From: Phytophthora hibernalis
Taxonomy: Eukaryota > Oomycota > Peronosporomycetes > Peronosporales > Peronosporaceae
Direction of reading: 5' to 3'
Assembly: GCA_012656075.1 (NCBI GenBank)
Contig: JAAKBF010000235.1
Location: 62,001 to 126,000 of the forward strand
DNA: 64,000 nucleotides
In this document: positions 52,257 through 63,556 of the stretch, one piece after another
How positions within the stretch are numbered: the first letter of the stretch is position 1
Layout of the letters: every line of letters starts with the position of its first letter
The notes under the pieces: model-generated
Told to the model about the DNA's origin: nothing
Seen by the model: the letters and a program-made list of their open reading frames with translations, nothing else
Databases searched by the model: none
Program-made: the position numbers and the translations under genes

Positions 52257-55200
52257 ATGAGTCGAGTGCACGTGGTTATTATCCCGACTGAAAACGAGGC
52301 ACCTGGTCTTCAACAGGATGAGTCAGACCCACGACTAAAGAAGTTTGTTAGCTGGGTTCCATTCGACTATTCAGTGGGTCAACTGAAGCAAGATGTGGGG
52401 CGCTACTGGCAGCTAAAGACGACCAAGTACGATCTTTGTGACTCTCTTGGCAACGTTCTACCAGATACCAAGCCATTGGAGTTCCCGCATTTCTTCCCTG
52501 CTGTGTTAAAATTGAGGAGACGTGTGCGCACTTTCTCGCTGGCAGCTACATCGTCTTCCTGCAGTACGAATACACTGGACCCTTTCTGGATCCACGACCA
52601 GCTCTTTGATTTGTTCGTCTTCAACGCGCTCCAGAACCGGCAAAGCAGTACTCTTCGCATCTCAAGCTTTCAGTTCAAGCAGATTCTTCAAAAAGCGACG
52701 TCGAAGACTGTGTATCAGCAGAAGAAAAACTTTTGTTTGACAAACGAGTGACGCTGGCTTTCCGAGGAGCTCAGTCCAATCTCAGTAGCAGTGATGGAGC
52801 AGGAGCAAACTTCGATGAGTTTCTGGACGCTCTTGTGGATGTGGCTTGCTTTATGAACCCGAAGGAACCATCCAAAGAGTTATCACTCGAGAAACTCGTT
52901 ACCGAGCACATTATTCCATACCAAGAAACGGAGCAGTTTTCTGGCGGAGCTGATACGTTGTCGTGGGGTCAAATAGACGAGATACTGGCTCACAATAAGG
53001 TGAAGTGGCTCGCTCAGAGATTCTCCAAGTCCATCGGGGACCTGGCGACTTCGTACAGTTCAAATGTTGGTCTTGGACACCACTCCTGCGTACTGGGGTA
53101 TCACGAGTTCCAGAAGTTTGTCCGTGAGGTGATCCCAACAACTGTACCGATTTCTCCGACGAAAGTGTGTAAAGTTTTCATGCGATACTGTCGAAAAGAG
53201 CAAAGCTACGATACGGAGAAGTCTACAGGCGTAGAGTCAAACGTCCAAGGACCTGAATACTCCCCAGTAAAAGAAGACGTATCCACAAGAATCACTTTAT
53301 CCAGTTCAGGAGCTCCAGTACTGAGATCACTTGTGTCAAGATGATAGACGTCATCGGATACATTGCTCTTCTTGCGGTTCCTCGTCTCGTCAAGGCGAAG
53401 AAAAAATGCCAGCAAACTGTGCCAACATCGTACTGACAAGTAAACTCGGTATTCAATCACTGAAAGCTCTTCTTCACCACATTTCGAACAATTTAGGAGC
53501 TAAAGGCGGCACTTTAGCCAGGAAGAACGTGGAGTTTAACCGAGCACGAGTGCACTTCCTCCTCGAATTCAACAAAATGCACCGAGAAGACTCACTCATC
53601 GACTATCAAAGTGGATGTACTGTGTTGATCAAGACGCACAGAGCTCAACAACCAGCATCTTGCACCTCTCCAAGCACTAACCAGGATCAAGAACCTGCAA
53701 AACCAGACGATGTCGACTTTGATTCGGAATTCAACTGGAATTTGGACGCTGCACAAAGTGATGTGGAAGGCAGCGAATCGAGTGCAACCTCGAGGAGATC
53801 AATCCGACAGGTTGACCCTCATGTAGTGATGGAGCAGAAGAAACGTGAGCTGGAACAATTGAACGCTTTATCAAACGAAGCGGATGAGATTTATGCTTTC
53901 CTAGCGGGAGAATTACAACGACATGTACTCACAAAACGATCCGATGGATCTGACACCGTACCACACATGCTAGACGTCTGGGTGTCAGCAGGTGAAAAAT
54001 ACTCGGACGTCATCAACCATGTAGAGACCTCCTCTCAACTCCGTGCAAAATTTCTCTCTCGCTTCGGTCGTTCGTTGTATGTTTTCGCCTCTCAAGTGCT
54101 CAAGAGCACGACTAAGGTGTACAACTACGAGGAACTCTTTTACGTCACGAATGCAAGAGTATACTCTACAAATTCTGATCTCTGGAGAGATGGATTGACT
54201 TCATTCACACTTGATTTAGCAACAGAAACTTTGTCACTTGCGTCCGGAAAACTTACACAAGCCAGCGAAGAATTGAGTGCGCTGGTCATAGCCGCCAGAG
54301 AGAATGATCCGCATAGCGGAAGTGACGATGATGTATCCAGTACCGGCAGCGATGGGGATGAATTCGGAGAGGATAGCGAGGCTTGGACAGCTAGTGCTCT
54401 TTCGACAAGTATCTCTGTTGTCTGTATCTTCGCGCTAATTGTCTGGCAGCGTACGCAGATGTGATAGCTCACAGTAAAACGGTTACTGCGGACTATGAGC
54501 TGGCTTGTCGCTTTGAAGAAGCGAAACAAAGCGATGAGAAATATACGACCAGGGACGTATTCTTTAAGAGCCCGATCGTTCTCTCCAAACTTTCGCATCC
54601 GGGTGAATTCTACTGGGAGGCCAAGAAGATGTACCGCTTCCTCCTGCAACATTCCAAAGGAGGACACAACTTTTCGCGAAGTCGACTTCTCCATAACATC
54701 GCGATGGTACAGTTCAAGCTGGCGACGCAACTCCTCGGGGATGTGACCCCGAAAAACAATTGTTAGAGAATTCGTTGGTGAATCTTGATGCATGCGAGCA
54801 ATCGCAGGACCGTGTTGTGAAACCCAGCGTTCTTAGAGAGAAACGCAGCTACATTCGAGCTGTCTTAGCGGCTCGACGCAAATTCTTTTGGCGGAAAACC
54901 AAGGCTCAACACCAGTAGATGGAGATAATCGAGAAGAACAGCAAGAACAAGAGGATGTCATCGCGCCTTTCTACCGCTTTGTCCTCGCTGCAGCATTTAG
55001 CGAGTTCGATTCCGACAAGAAGGGAGTGATTTTGCATCCTGAACTCTCACTTTTAAGCAAGGCGTGTGGACATAGTGCTTTGTCGAAAGAATCTCTGGAA
55101 TGGCTACTGGAGAACTTTGATCACGTGGAGAGCGGATTAACGGAGCGAGGGGTACTGCAGTACTTCTGTTGGCTGGCGGAAGGAGGTAATGGACTAGTTA

Positions 55201-57618
55201 TTGCAACTTGTTGTACTGCTACTAACTTGCCTTTCTCATTACGGACAGACCCTGTCGTATTCTGCGAAATCATCGATCTTCTGACCGCGAAACACACAGG
55301 AGCACACAACGTCTCCATCTTTTCTGGAGATGGCATGTATCCACGAAAAAATTCGACGGTTAAATCAACGTCAACAAGCGTACGTACGCAGAATCATTTC
55401 AATGAATACCTTCTGACAAATATGCTATCATTGTACAGCGAAAGTCAACACTGAGCTCATCAAATGAGCGGGATCGCTTACGAGCAAAGCGCACGGGGGT
55501 TGCAGACTGCATAGTTGTTCTCGGTGGGAAAATGACCAAAGCTGCAGGCATCGACGTCACTCAAACGACCTCACCGGCCGATATTCGGCTAGAACCCGAA
55601 GTGATCGATAGACTGCCGTCTCGTGCAAGCCTCCCGGAGGAGCTTTCGAAATTCTGCTTCCCAGACGACATTTACCTGTCTACAGAGCCTTTCTCGCCGA
55701 GAGCATTCGACATTGTGCTGACTGGTGCGTGAATGAAAATACGTTATGCCCTAAAGCTTACCTAATTGTTTCTATTGTCTTGATCCCAACAACCGTTGCA
55801 GACATTAAAGGAGTGCGCTCCTATGGCACATGTCTTCACTTTTGTGAAGAAAAACACCCCATGGATGTCCTTTCCTGATCTCCTCGACTGAGAAAGGCAG
55901 AACAGTGAATTTGCCGTCGTGGGTGAGCTTGAAGGACATTCAACAAGGACAGACCAAGTGGGAGTGCTATGCACCAAAGTGCCTTTGTGTCCTGTCCAGC
56001 TCGCCATTATTTCAAACTTTCCGACACTTTTTGGTAAACCTTTACCGGGCTTCTCTCGCAAGTACCACCAGTACCACTTTGGAGTCGATTGTTTTCAACT
56101 TTCTCGAGAGAATACCCTTGTCAACAGGGAATTCAACCCAGACAGTCTTTAAACTGGGCGACACGACGTGCTTGCTGTCTGGTTTTCCGCCGCATTTGCC
56201 GGTTTTCTCACCCACAGAAGTCGACTTCACGATTCTGTTTCAGTGCCTCAACCCGGACAATATTCTCAAACTTTACGGCTACTTGCTGACCGAAAAGAAG
56301 GTCGTACTCAGCTCAGCTAATCGTCCAATCTTGACACACGTGGCGGAGACTTTACGAGCTTTGCTGCATCCTTTCGAGTGCCAGCAAGTCTACATTCCAG
56401 TTCTTCCGTTGGTAAGTCATGCGACAAAAATTAAACGTTCCCTAGGACTAAACCGCTACCATCTTCTTGTTGCTACAGTCATTGGTCGAGTTTATCTGCG
56501 CACCTGTTCCTTTCTTCATGGGAATACGATCTGATCAACGCCTAGAACGACTAATGACAGAAGGAGTCATCTTGGTTGATCTGGACAACAACGATATCCG
56601 GTTGCCACCAAATGAGGAGCTACCAATTCTCACTGACGTGAAGTCGAGGAAACTCCTCCATACGCTACGCAAGTTATCCATTTGGCCGGCAAGTCAGCGT
56701 ACGCGGCACAACTTTGGACGCGGCCTCAACGACAATGGAAGAAGCTCAATGTCGACTTCTTTTGAGCCTTCGCAACCTTCCGAGTCTGAAGTGGGGCAGG
56801 CTATCAATCGCTACGATGACATGACTGAGAAGTGGAGCGAGATCCAAACGCTCTTTTCTTCATTCGCAACGAGGTGCGTTTCCTTATTATCTGCGGTTGC
56901 TGTTTCTTTCGCTGATTAGACTGTTTTGTTGTCTACACAGACTCTTGAAAGAGGTCCGAAAACACTGTACGAAGCTACCAAGCAGTTCTAGTGAAGCTGT
57001 GGTCTTTGATGAACGCGGGTTTCTATCCATGCACCCGAGTCTTCGCGACTTCTGCACGCATTTGTTCCAAACTCAACTTTTCCAACGTTCACTAGAAAAC
57101 ATTGGGGCATTCAGGTGAGTGCACTGGTTAATCAACGTAGTTTCTCGTTCTTTTAAGTCTAACATGATCTCCAGTGATGCCCCCAGTACGACAGAACCTG
57201 AACAGTATTGGAAAGCTGTCCGAGCGAAAGGAATGCTGCGCAAGAACTCTGAAATGATTGAAGACACAACCAAATCTCAGCGCCGATGCGTGGTCCAAGC
57301 ACCGCTACCACCTCGAAAAAAATGAGTTTATCCTCTGGTAAGGCGGCAGGAGATGGATTTCCACCATTCAATGGACAACTCTACGACGATCTACTAGAGG
57401 AACTTGGTGATTTTGGGGAGATCGAATCGTCAGATATCACTGCACAACTGGTTCGTCCGTTGCCTTCGATTTCCTCGCTGCGTGTACCGTCAGAAGCATC
57501 GACGACGTCAATTCTCACATCGCCATCTTTTCATGACGGAGACATCGACGCGTTTCAGTTGGTGAATGCAGCAAGAAAACGTCTTGAAGGTCGACGGGTC
57601 AGCGAGATTAGTGAATAG
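52257..57618 (+). CDS. large DENN-domain protein (Rab GEF-type)
   Basis: From the ATG at 52,257 successive frames read as one gene. The N-terminal part is unknown (ubiquitin-fold-like start, then helical EF-hand-like segments, e.g. LAAAFSEFDSDKKGVILHPE). The DENN module follows: uDENN (SLPEELSKFCFPDDIYLS; GVRSYGTCLHFCEEK, about 55,615-55,860), cDENN (WECYAPKCLCVLSSSPLFQT; CLNPDNILKLYGYLLTEKKV; VEFICAPVPFFMGI, about 55,960-56,525) and a dDENN-like end (CTHLFQTQLFQRSLENIGAF). Clear introns are at 55,184-55,247, near 56,875-56,940 and 57,115-57,173. One-base breaks at short homopolymers (near 52,690 and 54,885) look like base-call errors. DENN proteins activate Rab GTPases in membrane traffic. 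Possibly two genes meeting near 55,500. Confidence 0.75.
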
Positions 57619-58008
57619 GCAGGTAGAAATTCAGCAAGCATTCGATCTGGCCAGTACCAGGTACTGGAAGTTCTACAAGAAGACCAACATTGCCTCAAAA
57701 ACTACGAAAAAATAAACTTACCCGTCCTATTGGGAGAAAGCGAGAATTCATCACCCTCGCCACCATACACAGCTTGTAGAAGTTCTTGTGCTTGACCAAC
57801 AAAACTCTAAAAGTCGTCAAATTTGGTTCATTGAAGAGTAAAAATCCGCCTCAAGAAGAAAATAAAACTTCGATGATGGTATTTCTCACGATGCAGATAG
57901 GTCATATGAATCTATATAGTCTCGTCGCCAGCGTTGCACTAAGACCTCAAGCCTCAAGACCTCAAGATTCAAGATTCAAGATTCAAGATCCTCAAAACCT
58001 CAAGACCC
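57619..58008. other. intergenic, ends in a (CAAGA)n-type microsatellite
   Basis: No gene seen. From about 57,950 to 58,008 CTCAAGAC and ATTCAAG words repeat about ten times directly before the ATG at 58,009. Confidence 0.55.
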
Positions 58009-58800
58009 ATGACTTCCACTACAAGTACCATCCTTCGTGACGCCTGCAAGAACGGTGAGCTTGCCACCGTTCAACGTGTACTAGAAGACCATGACACTGA
58101 GCCAGAAGCTGAGAGTAACAAGAGTGAGGGGTTTATCCTCGTCAGTGACAAGGGTTTCATCGACATAGTCGCCTACCTACTGGAAAACAAAGTAGCAGTT
58201 AGCACCACGTCGCCCAGGGCGATGACGGCGCTCATGAGTGCCGTCTCCTCCAATAGAGGCGACGTGGTGACTGCTACTGACTAAAGGTACACCCAACGAC
58301 TTGACGGCTACAATGCATTGCTCTTGGCATGCGAAGCAGATTCCGGGGACGGAGCTGCGGCACTTTATCTTGCGAGTGAGTACGGAGCTCTGGAATCGGT
58401 TCGAGTGCTGCTTGATCATGGAGCGTCCGTGAACTTGGCGAACGAGGAAGAGTTCACTCCTCTGATGATTGCACAAATGAAGGTCTGCATATTTGTTGCG
58501 TTGAGATGTGTGGTCCATAGGTGTACCGGATCCCTTTAGACCTCCACTGGTCTCACCAGCAGCATTCACAGCAGGGTACGGGTGACATCCGCTTTCGACC
58601 CTTAAATCGAACGGCGGCTTTCTCAGAAATGGTGACAGGTTCGGGCTGTGCGAATGGTTGCACCTTGTCGTGGTCGATACTGACAGATTCGAGGACACGA
58701 AAGGTAAAAACAGCAATACAGATTAACAACGCGCGGAGATTCATGTCGGCCCGGGAGAATGGAGAACTGACTTCCCAGCTCATAGCTAATCGACGGCTAC
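58009..58800 (+). pseudogene. ankyrin-repeat protein fragment
   Basis: The frame from 58,009 (MTSTTSTILRDACKNGELAT) has ankyrin-type units: ILRDACKNGELATVQRVLED, then ILVSDKGFIDIVAYLLENKV and AMTALMSAVSSNRGDVV. A shifted frame continues (YNALLLACEADSGDGAAALY; YGALESVRVLLDHGASVNLA; EEFTPLMIAQMK). A later piece near 58,740 has SARENGELTSQL. The TPL and LLDHGA motifs are diagnostic. Frame shifts and the ragged end suggest a pseudogene or a gene with unresolved introns and errors. Confidence 0.65.
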
Positions 58801-59340
58801 GCTAACCTTCTGGAGTATCTTACCCAGCTTGGGGAAGGCATACGGAGTCCATTTGAAAGTTACACGCAGCAAGGTGCCAGCTGGATTGACATGTAAACCA
58901 AGTTCCCCAGATTACGTGGCACTCTTGCAAGTAGTACTGTAACAGCTAAAGCTGTACTTGAAGTATAGTTTTGGTGCCGCAAATTGCGTGTCGAGTTCCT
59001 TTGTTGAGTTGTGACCATTTACGGTTGTTTCGCTGCATTACCTTTCTGTAGAACAATTCAGATCAGAGGCTTTACGATCTCGTTGGCGTCTACCTTTATG
59101 ATGTGTCCTTAATTTGAAGAAAGTTGGGGCTGAACTTGATAATCAACACGTATTACACGTGTACTGTACTTGCCTAGGCCGTCTTGATTGTGCGGTCTAC
59201 TCTACTGATTGCCCGCTACGCTTGAACATGTCGTCAGTGTCGTAGCATCCAGGAAGGCTCGAATCAGGGTGGTTTCAGTTCACAATTCGTCTCGGAGGAG
59301 GAGGACGTGACACGGCAAACCTTCAACTTTTCACCTTGCG
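58801..59340. other. intergenic, no supported gene
   Basis: No convincing frame or repeat was seen. The last part probably holds the promoter of the secreted protein gene that follows. Confidence 0.4.
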
Positions 59341-59349
59341 AAGACAAAC

Positions 59350-59887
59350 ATGAAACTTCACTGTTTTTGGCGTTGCTGCTGGTAACTTTCGTTGGTTTCT
59401 CCCTCGCTCGTGCTGAAAGCGCTGTTGAAGAGACCGAACATCACGGACTAAAAGGCAGTCAAACAAATGAAGAGGCCAAAAACACCAACACGGGGAGTGA
59501 AGAGAGAACGTTCTCCATTCCAGGATTCAACAAACTCAAGGGATTTTTAAAGAAGAGTGGCGGACTCGCTAACAAGGCTGGTGCATTGAAGAAGGATCCC
59601 AAACTCGTCAACAGTTTGCAGAAGAATGCAGAGTTCATGAAAAGTCTCGAGCATTTGAAGAAACAACCGAAGGTTCTCGACACCGTCAAGAGTTTGCAGA
59701 AAAATCCAAAGGCGGTTGAAGCAATTCAGAAGGCCCCCGTCACCGAAGCCAACTTCAAAAAGATTGAAGAGGCCGTGACGAGCGGCAAGAAAAAGGGCAT
59801 TATCAACCTATTGCTCTTTTTTACCTCGTTACTGGCTTGCTCGTTTTAGGTGTGGTCGGACTTGCTGCATTCCTCAGCACAAAGTGA
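59350..59887 (+). CDS. secreted dEER-containing protein with C-terminal membrane anchor
   Basis: The ATG at 59,350 (MKLH...) joins, after a one-base change at a TTTTT run near 59,365, a hydrophobic signal peptide (LALLLVTFVGFSLARAE). HHGLKGSQTNEEAKNTNTGS followed by EERTF has GLKG where RxLR is expected and a proper EER. Then come short Lys-rich helical repeats (LKKDPKLVNSLQKNAEFMKS; LKKQPKVLDTVKSLQKNPKA). At the end a second T-run break near 59,820 leads into YLVTGLLVLGVVGLAAFLST and K-stop at 59,887, a membrane helix at the extreme C-terminus. It is an RxLR-like effector variant or a secreted tail-anchored protein. Confidence 0.65.
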
Positions 59888-60433
59888 GGCTGTTCTGACC
59901 GCCTGCCGACGAGGCTGCGGACACGGTGCCGTAAAGTGAAATCTTGGCCAGTGGAAAAAAAAGGCTAGATATTCCCCTGAGGATGTTAGCTAGAACAGAC
60001 ACAGGACGTCGTTAGCAAACACTAAATGACACCAATGTACCTCACTGAAGAACGAAATTCCTCGAATAAAGGCCACACCTGGAATGCCAACTTATATTCT
60101 GATTGAGATTTCTGAGTACTACAACAAGTAGTAGTATCTTGCAAGGATAACACTACATGTAGCTCTGCTGCTCGCTTTGGTGGCGTTTAACGTCATCATA
60201 TCGAGCGATGTTTTCTTACCACTCTATATGTACAATTCAAAACATTAGAGTACTAACAGACATCACTGCCTACGTTCTTGGTTTTGTCTGATTTTGAGTC
60301 ACCATTAGTGTAGTGCTGTAAAGGTACAGTACGACCAAGTGGTTGAGATGGGATCAAGATATCAACAAAGTGATGAAAATAGCAGGCCGTTGCTGGTGAG
60401 AGGGTATGTACAATTTGTTGTGTGTCGCCGCAG
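59888..60433. other. intergenic, no supported gene
   Basis: No protein-like frame. Contains the 3' region of the secreted-protein gene and the presumed promoter of the EB1-family gene. Confidence 0.4.
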
Positions 60434-61861
60434 ATGAGTCTTCGGAAGCTGAAATGGAGAGGTATTGGCCGCTTGGAGTTGCTTGCATGGCTCAATGAGT
60501 TCCTCGAGACAGATTACACGAAGGTACGGCGAAAGTACCAACTCTGCCGTTGTGGGGGACCAGGAACGCTCGAAAGATAATTAGAACTGTCGGTTGTACT
60601 GAAAATACTGAAATTGTAGATCGAGCATCTCGCGGATGGCATCGCTTACTGCCAAATATTCGACGCCTTGTATCCGGGCAAAGTCAACTTGCAACAGCTG
60701 AACTTCCATGCTCGAACTGAAACGGAGTTTGAGCGCAATTTTAAAGTGCTTCGACGCACATTCCACGTGTGTGACATCAGAAAGGTGTGTGCTTTCAAGA
60801 AACAGAGAGAATTTATCAAGCTGGAGCGCTAATCTTTTACGTTGCCATCGTTTAGAGATCCTCACCCGAAAACTGACACAGGGCATCTTTCAAGAGCACT
60901 TTGAGTTCTTGCACTGGATCCACGACTACGTTCACCGTACATGCCCAGATGCTGCCCGCTCATACCACGGCTTTGAGCGGCGTCAGGATATTGTACAACA
61001 GTCTCAGTTGCAGAACAACTCTACCAACACCAACCTCATCCCCAAGTATTCGGTACGTACATTAATTCATCGAAACCATCATGATAAACAAAGGTGCTTA
61101 CCTCAATTTCCCATTAGAGTTCGATGAAGACCCCGCCCAAGGCTTACGTCAATGTATCTTCGAACGATGCAGACGAAGGAGTTGGTGAAAACACATATGT
61201 CGGTGAGTTCGCCTCTCCCGAAGACAAAAATGTAGTGTGCCCGGGTGATGATTTCGAACTCTACAGTATGGATCCCCTCATGCAAAGTGTTCGGTAGGTT
61301 TGCACTACTCACCTCAAATCTTAAAATTTTCTAACTCGATCTATTATATGACCAAAAGGCACTCTTTCCGCAGCACCGCAAGAGCACAATCCACTCTCGC
61401 CAAACTTGAAGAATGCCTTGAAAACGTCCGCGTCGAGCCATCCAGGTCCAAACCCAAGTCGAAAAAGGAGATACACCCAGCCCCAAAGTCTCGATTTGCC
61501 GTCAGTCGACAAGCGAAAATAAGAGCCGTAGCTACTTTCAAAGACCCAGCAGCACCCGATCCAATGATGTGTCGATATATTTCAGACCTGGTAAGTCTTG
61601 CAACTCTTTAATTATTGAAATGGAAAAATAATCGGTTGTGTGCTTACAGATCGAATGTCTGGAGTCGGAGTTACTTGGACGAGTGAAGGACTTGGTACGA
61701 TGTACACTTGACCTGAGTCTGCAACTCGAACTCATACAGTTTTGCTTGCGATTATCCAGCAAAACCTGGAAAATAACATCGCCACTAGTAAGCAAGCCAC
61801 GATTTATTAAGGCATTTACTCCTATAAGTACCTATTTCCCCATCTTATTTAGCGGTCCATA
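60434..61861 (+). CDS. EB1/MAPRE-family microtubule plus-end protein
   Basis: Exon 1 (60,434-60,523) encodes GRLELLAWLNEFLETDYTK; a 96-base GT-AG intron is followed by exon 2 from 60,620 (IEHLADGIAYCQIFDALYPG, then KVNLQQLNFHARTETEFERN), the calponin-homology fold of EB1 proteins. A third exon (about 60,855-61,050) has RKLTQGIFQEHFEFLHWIHD, matching the EB1 segment before the linker. Later exons (about 61,119-61,296; 61,360-61,588; from 61,650) encode an acidic part, a basic linker (SRSKPKSKKEIHPAPKSRFA) and a coiled-coil-like end (IECLESELLGRVKDLVRCTL). EB1 proteins track growing microtubule ends. The last exon end is uncertain. Confidence 0.85.
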
Positions 61862-61925
61862 AATTTAAATAATGACACCTAACCCGTTTAGTGCCCAATT
61901 CCTGCCACGTCAGACATTATCCCCA

Positions 61926-62899
61926 ATGCCCCCTCATTCCACGATGGAGACCCAGTCGCGTTCGCAGTTGGTTCTGCTCTTGCTACTGGTGCTCACGGCA
62001 GTCACGGGCGTCTACCTGTTCTTCCAGTCTGCTCCCGAGACCCAATTGTACGTTATTTAACCAAGTTCCCCTAATCTGCCCCAAACTAACGTGATAATTG
62101 TCTCAAAATGGGTACTTTAGTTCCGAGTGTGAACCCATTTCCGTCGCTTACGTCATCCAAGGAGTGTTACCCACTTGGCTAAATGGGCGCAATGACAAAA
62201 TGGGCACTGTTCAAGGTCTATGGCAGTGTGCCAGCCAATACCGTCAACACCACGCTGGCTTTGTACTCAGCAGTTTCTGTATCGTTTACATCGCGTTGCA
62301 GACTTTTGCTATCCCTGGACCCATTGTTTTGAGCATCCTGTCGGGTGCCATGTACCCATTTCTGCAAGCCCAAATTTTGGTCGCTTTTTGTGCCACCACG
62401 GGCGCGTCACTGTGCTTCATGTTGTCCTATTTTTGGGTCGTGGGGTCTTTAGTCGGCTTTTGTCGGGCATGATCGGTCGTTTCAAGGAGAAAGTGGGTAC
62501 TTTTAAGACTATTTTTCTGGTGGACGGAATTGACCCATTTTTTGTACCCTTTTTTGGTTAGATCGCCCAGAACCAGGAAACCTGTTTTACTACTTGTTGT
62601 TCCTGAGAATTACGCCGTTGCTGCCCAATTGGTTCGTGAATATTGCCTGTCCGCTGGTGGGAGTTCCCTACAAGTACTTTTTCCTGGCCACGTTGATTGG
62701 TTTGGTGCCGGCCAACTTCATTCACATTTCGACGGGTGCGACGCTCAACAGTGCTGCTGGGGCCTCGGGCGGCAGCAACGCCCTCAACTTTGGTGTACTC
62801 TTCTTGCTGCAGTTTGTGGCCCTGTTGCCGACGCTTTTCAAGGGCAAGATTGCGAAGTACGAGAAGGAGGCGTTCGAGAAGAACAAGAAGACGCAGTAA
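61926..62899 (+). CDS. VTT-domain (TMEM41/DedA-like, SNARE-associated Golgi) membrane protein
   Basis: The ATG at 61,926 (or 61,944) starts a first membrane span (LVLLLLLVLTAVTGVYLFFQ). An intron near 62,045-62,115 is likely. The VTT core follows: FCIVYIALQTFAIPGPIVLS then ILSGAMYPFLQAQI, CATTGASLCFMLSYF, then, after one-base breaks near 62,465 and 62,570, LFYYLLFLRITPLLPNWFVN and IACPLVGVPYKYFFLATLIG and LVPANFIHISTGATL. It ends with a membrane span and a Lys-rich tail (KGKIAKYEKEAFEKNKKTQ). The family acts as ER lipid scramblases. Frame breaks are probably base-call errors. Confidence 0.85.
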
Positions 62900-63365
62900 A
62901 ACACCGTGAGCAAGGTGGTAGAGTTTCTTGAGTTCTGACGGCCTTGCTTGGTGGTTTGGTAACTGTAGATTCTACTTGGTAAGTTTAGTCGCCAAGGTTC
63001 TAATTGCAAAGCTTACGTGTGTTTAGTGCTGTTGTGTGTTGTATTTCTTCTTATATCGTTCTTTTATTGCCTGTGCTCGAACAAATAGTATACAAAACGG
63101 AACTTGCTGCAGTAATTGAGTTGCGCTTACAACAGCTTGATCACTTGGTAAAGTTTCTTGAGGAAAATTTGCGTGATATTCGTCGAAATACTAGGCTTGC
63201 ATGCTTAATCAAAATTTGATTAATTTAATGCAAGTTTGGATATTTGTATGTAACCTGGCGACTTTTTGCAGTCCTTTTGGAAAGAGGCAAGCGCAGTGTG
63301 CACAAAATACGAGCCTGGTCTCCAGTGTACCCCTGCCACAGTAAAGTCAGCTATACGGGTAAATA
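62900..63365. other. intergenic, no supported gene
   Basis: A 71-residue frame at 63,004-63,219 has no start context or family and is probably chance. Confidence 0.4.
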
Positions 63366-63556
63366 GGTGCACCTTTCCAGCCCAAGTTCGTCAAGGGCAA
63401 AGTTCATTCGGCATGAGCAAAAGCAGAGCAGAGTGAATTCGTGCTGTAGGCAACAGTAGGAAACAGCACGAATTTGACGTTGCTCTTCACGATGTTACTT
63501 TTGCTCTTGCCGAATGTACTTTGCTCTTGATGAACTTGTGCTGAAAAAGTGTAGTG
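63366..63556. repeat. imperfect inverted repeat (foldback), about 80-bp arms
   Basis: CAAGTTCGTCAAGGGCAAAG and on to AATTCGTGCTGT (63,383-63,447) pairs with 63,463-63,538, with about ten differences and a small extra segment in the right arm. Words like GAGCAAAAG and CATTCGGCA are shared. It is non-coding and probably a MITE. Confidence 0.65.

Noticed and set aside
63004..63219. 71-residue hydrophobic frame as a gene
   Set aside because: No family, weak start context, AT-rich surroundings; probably chance.
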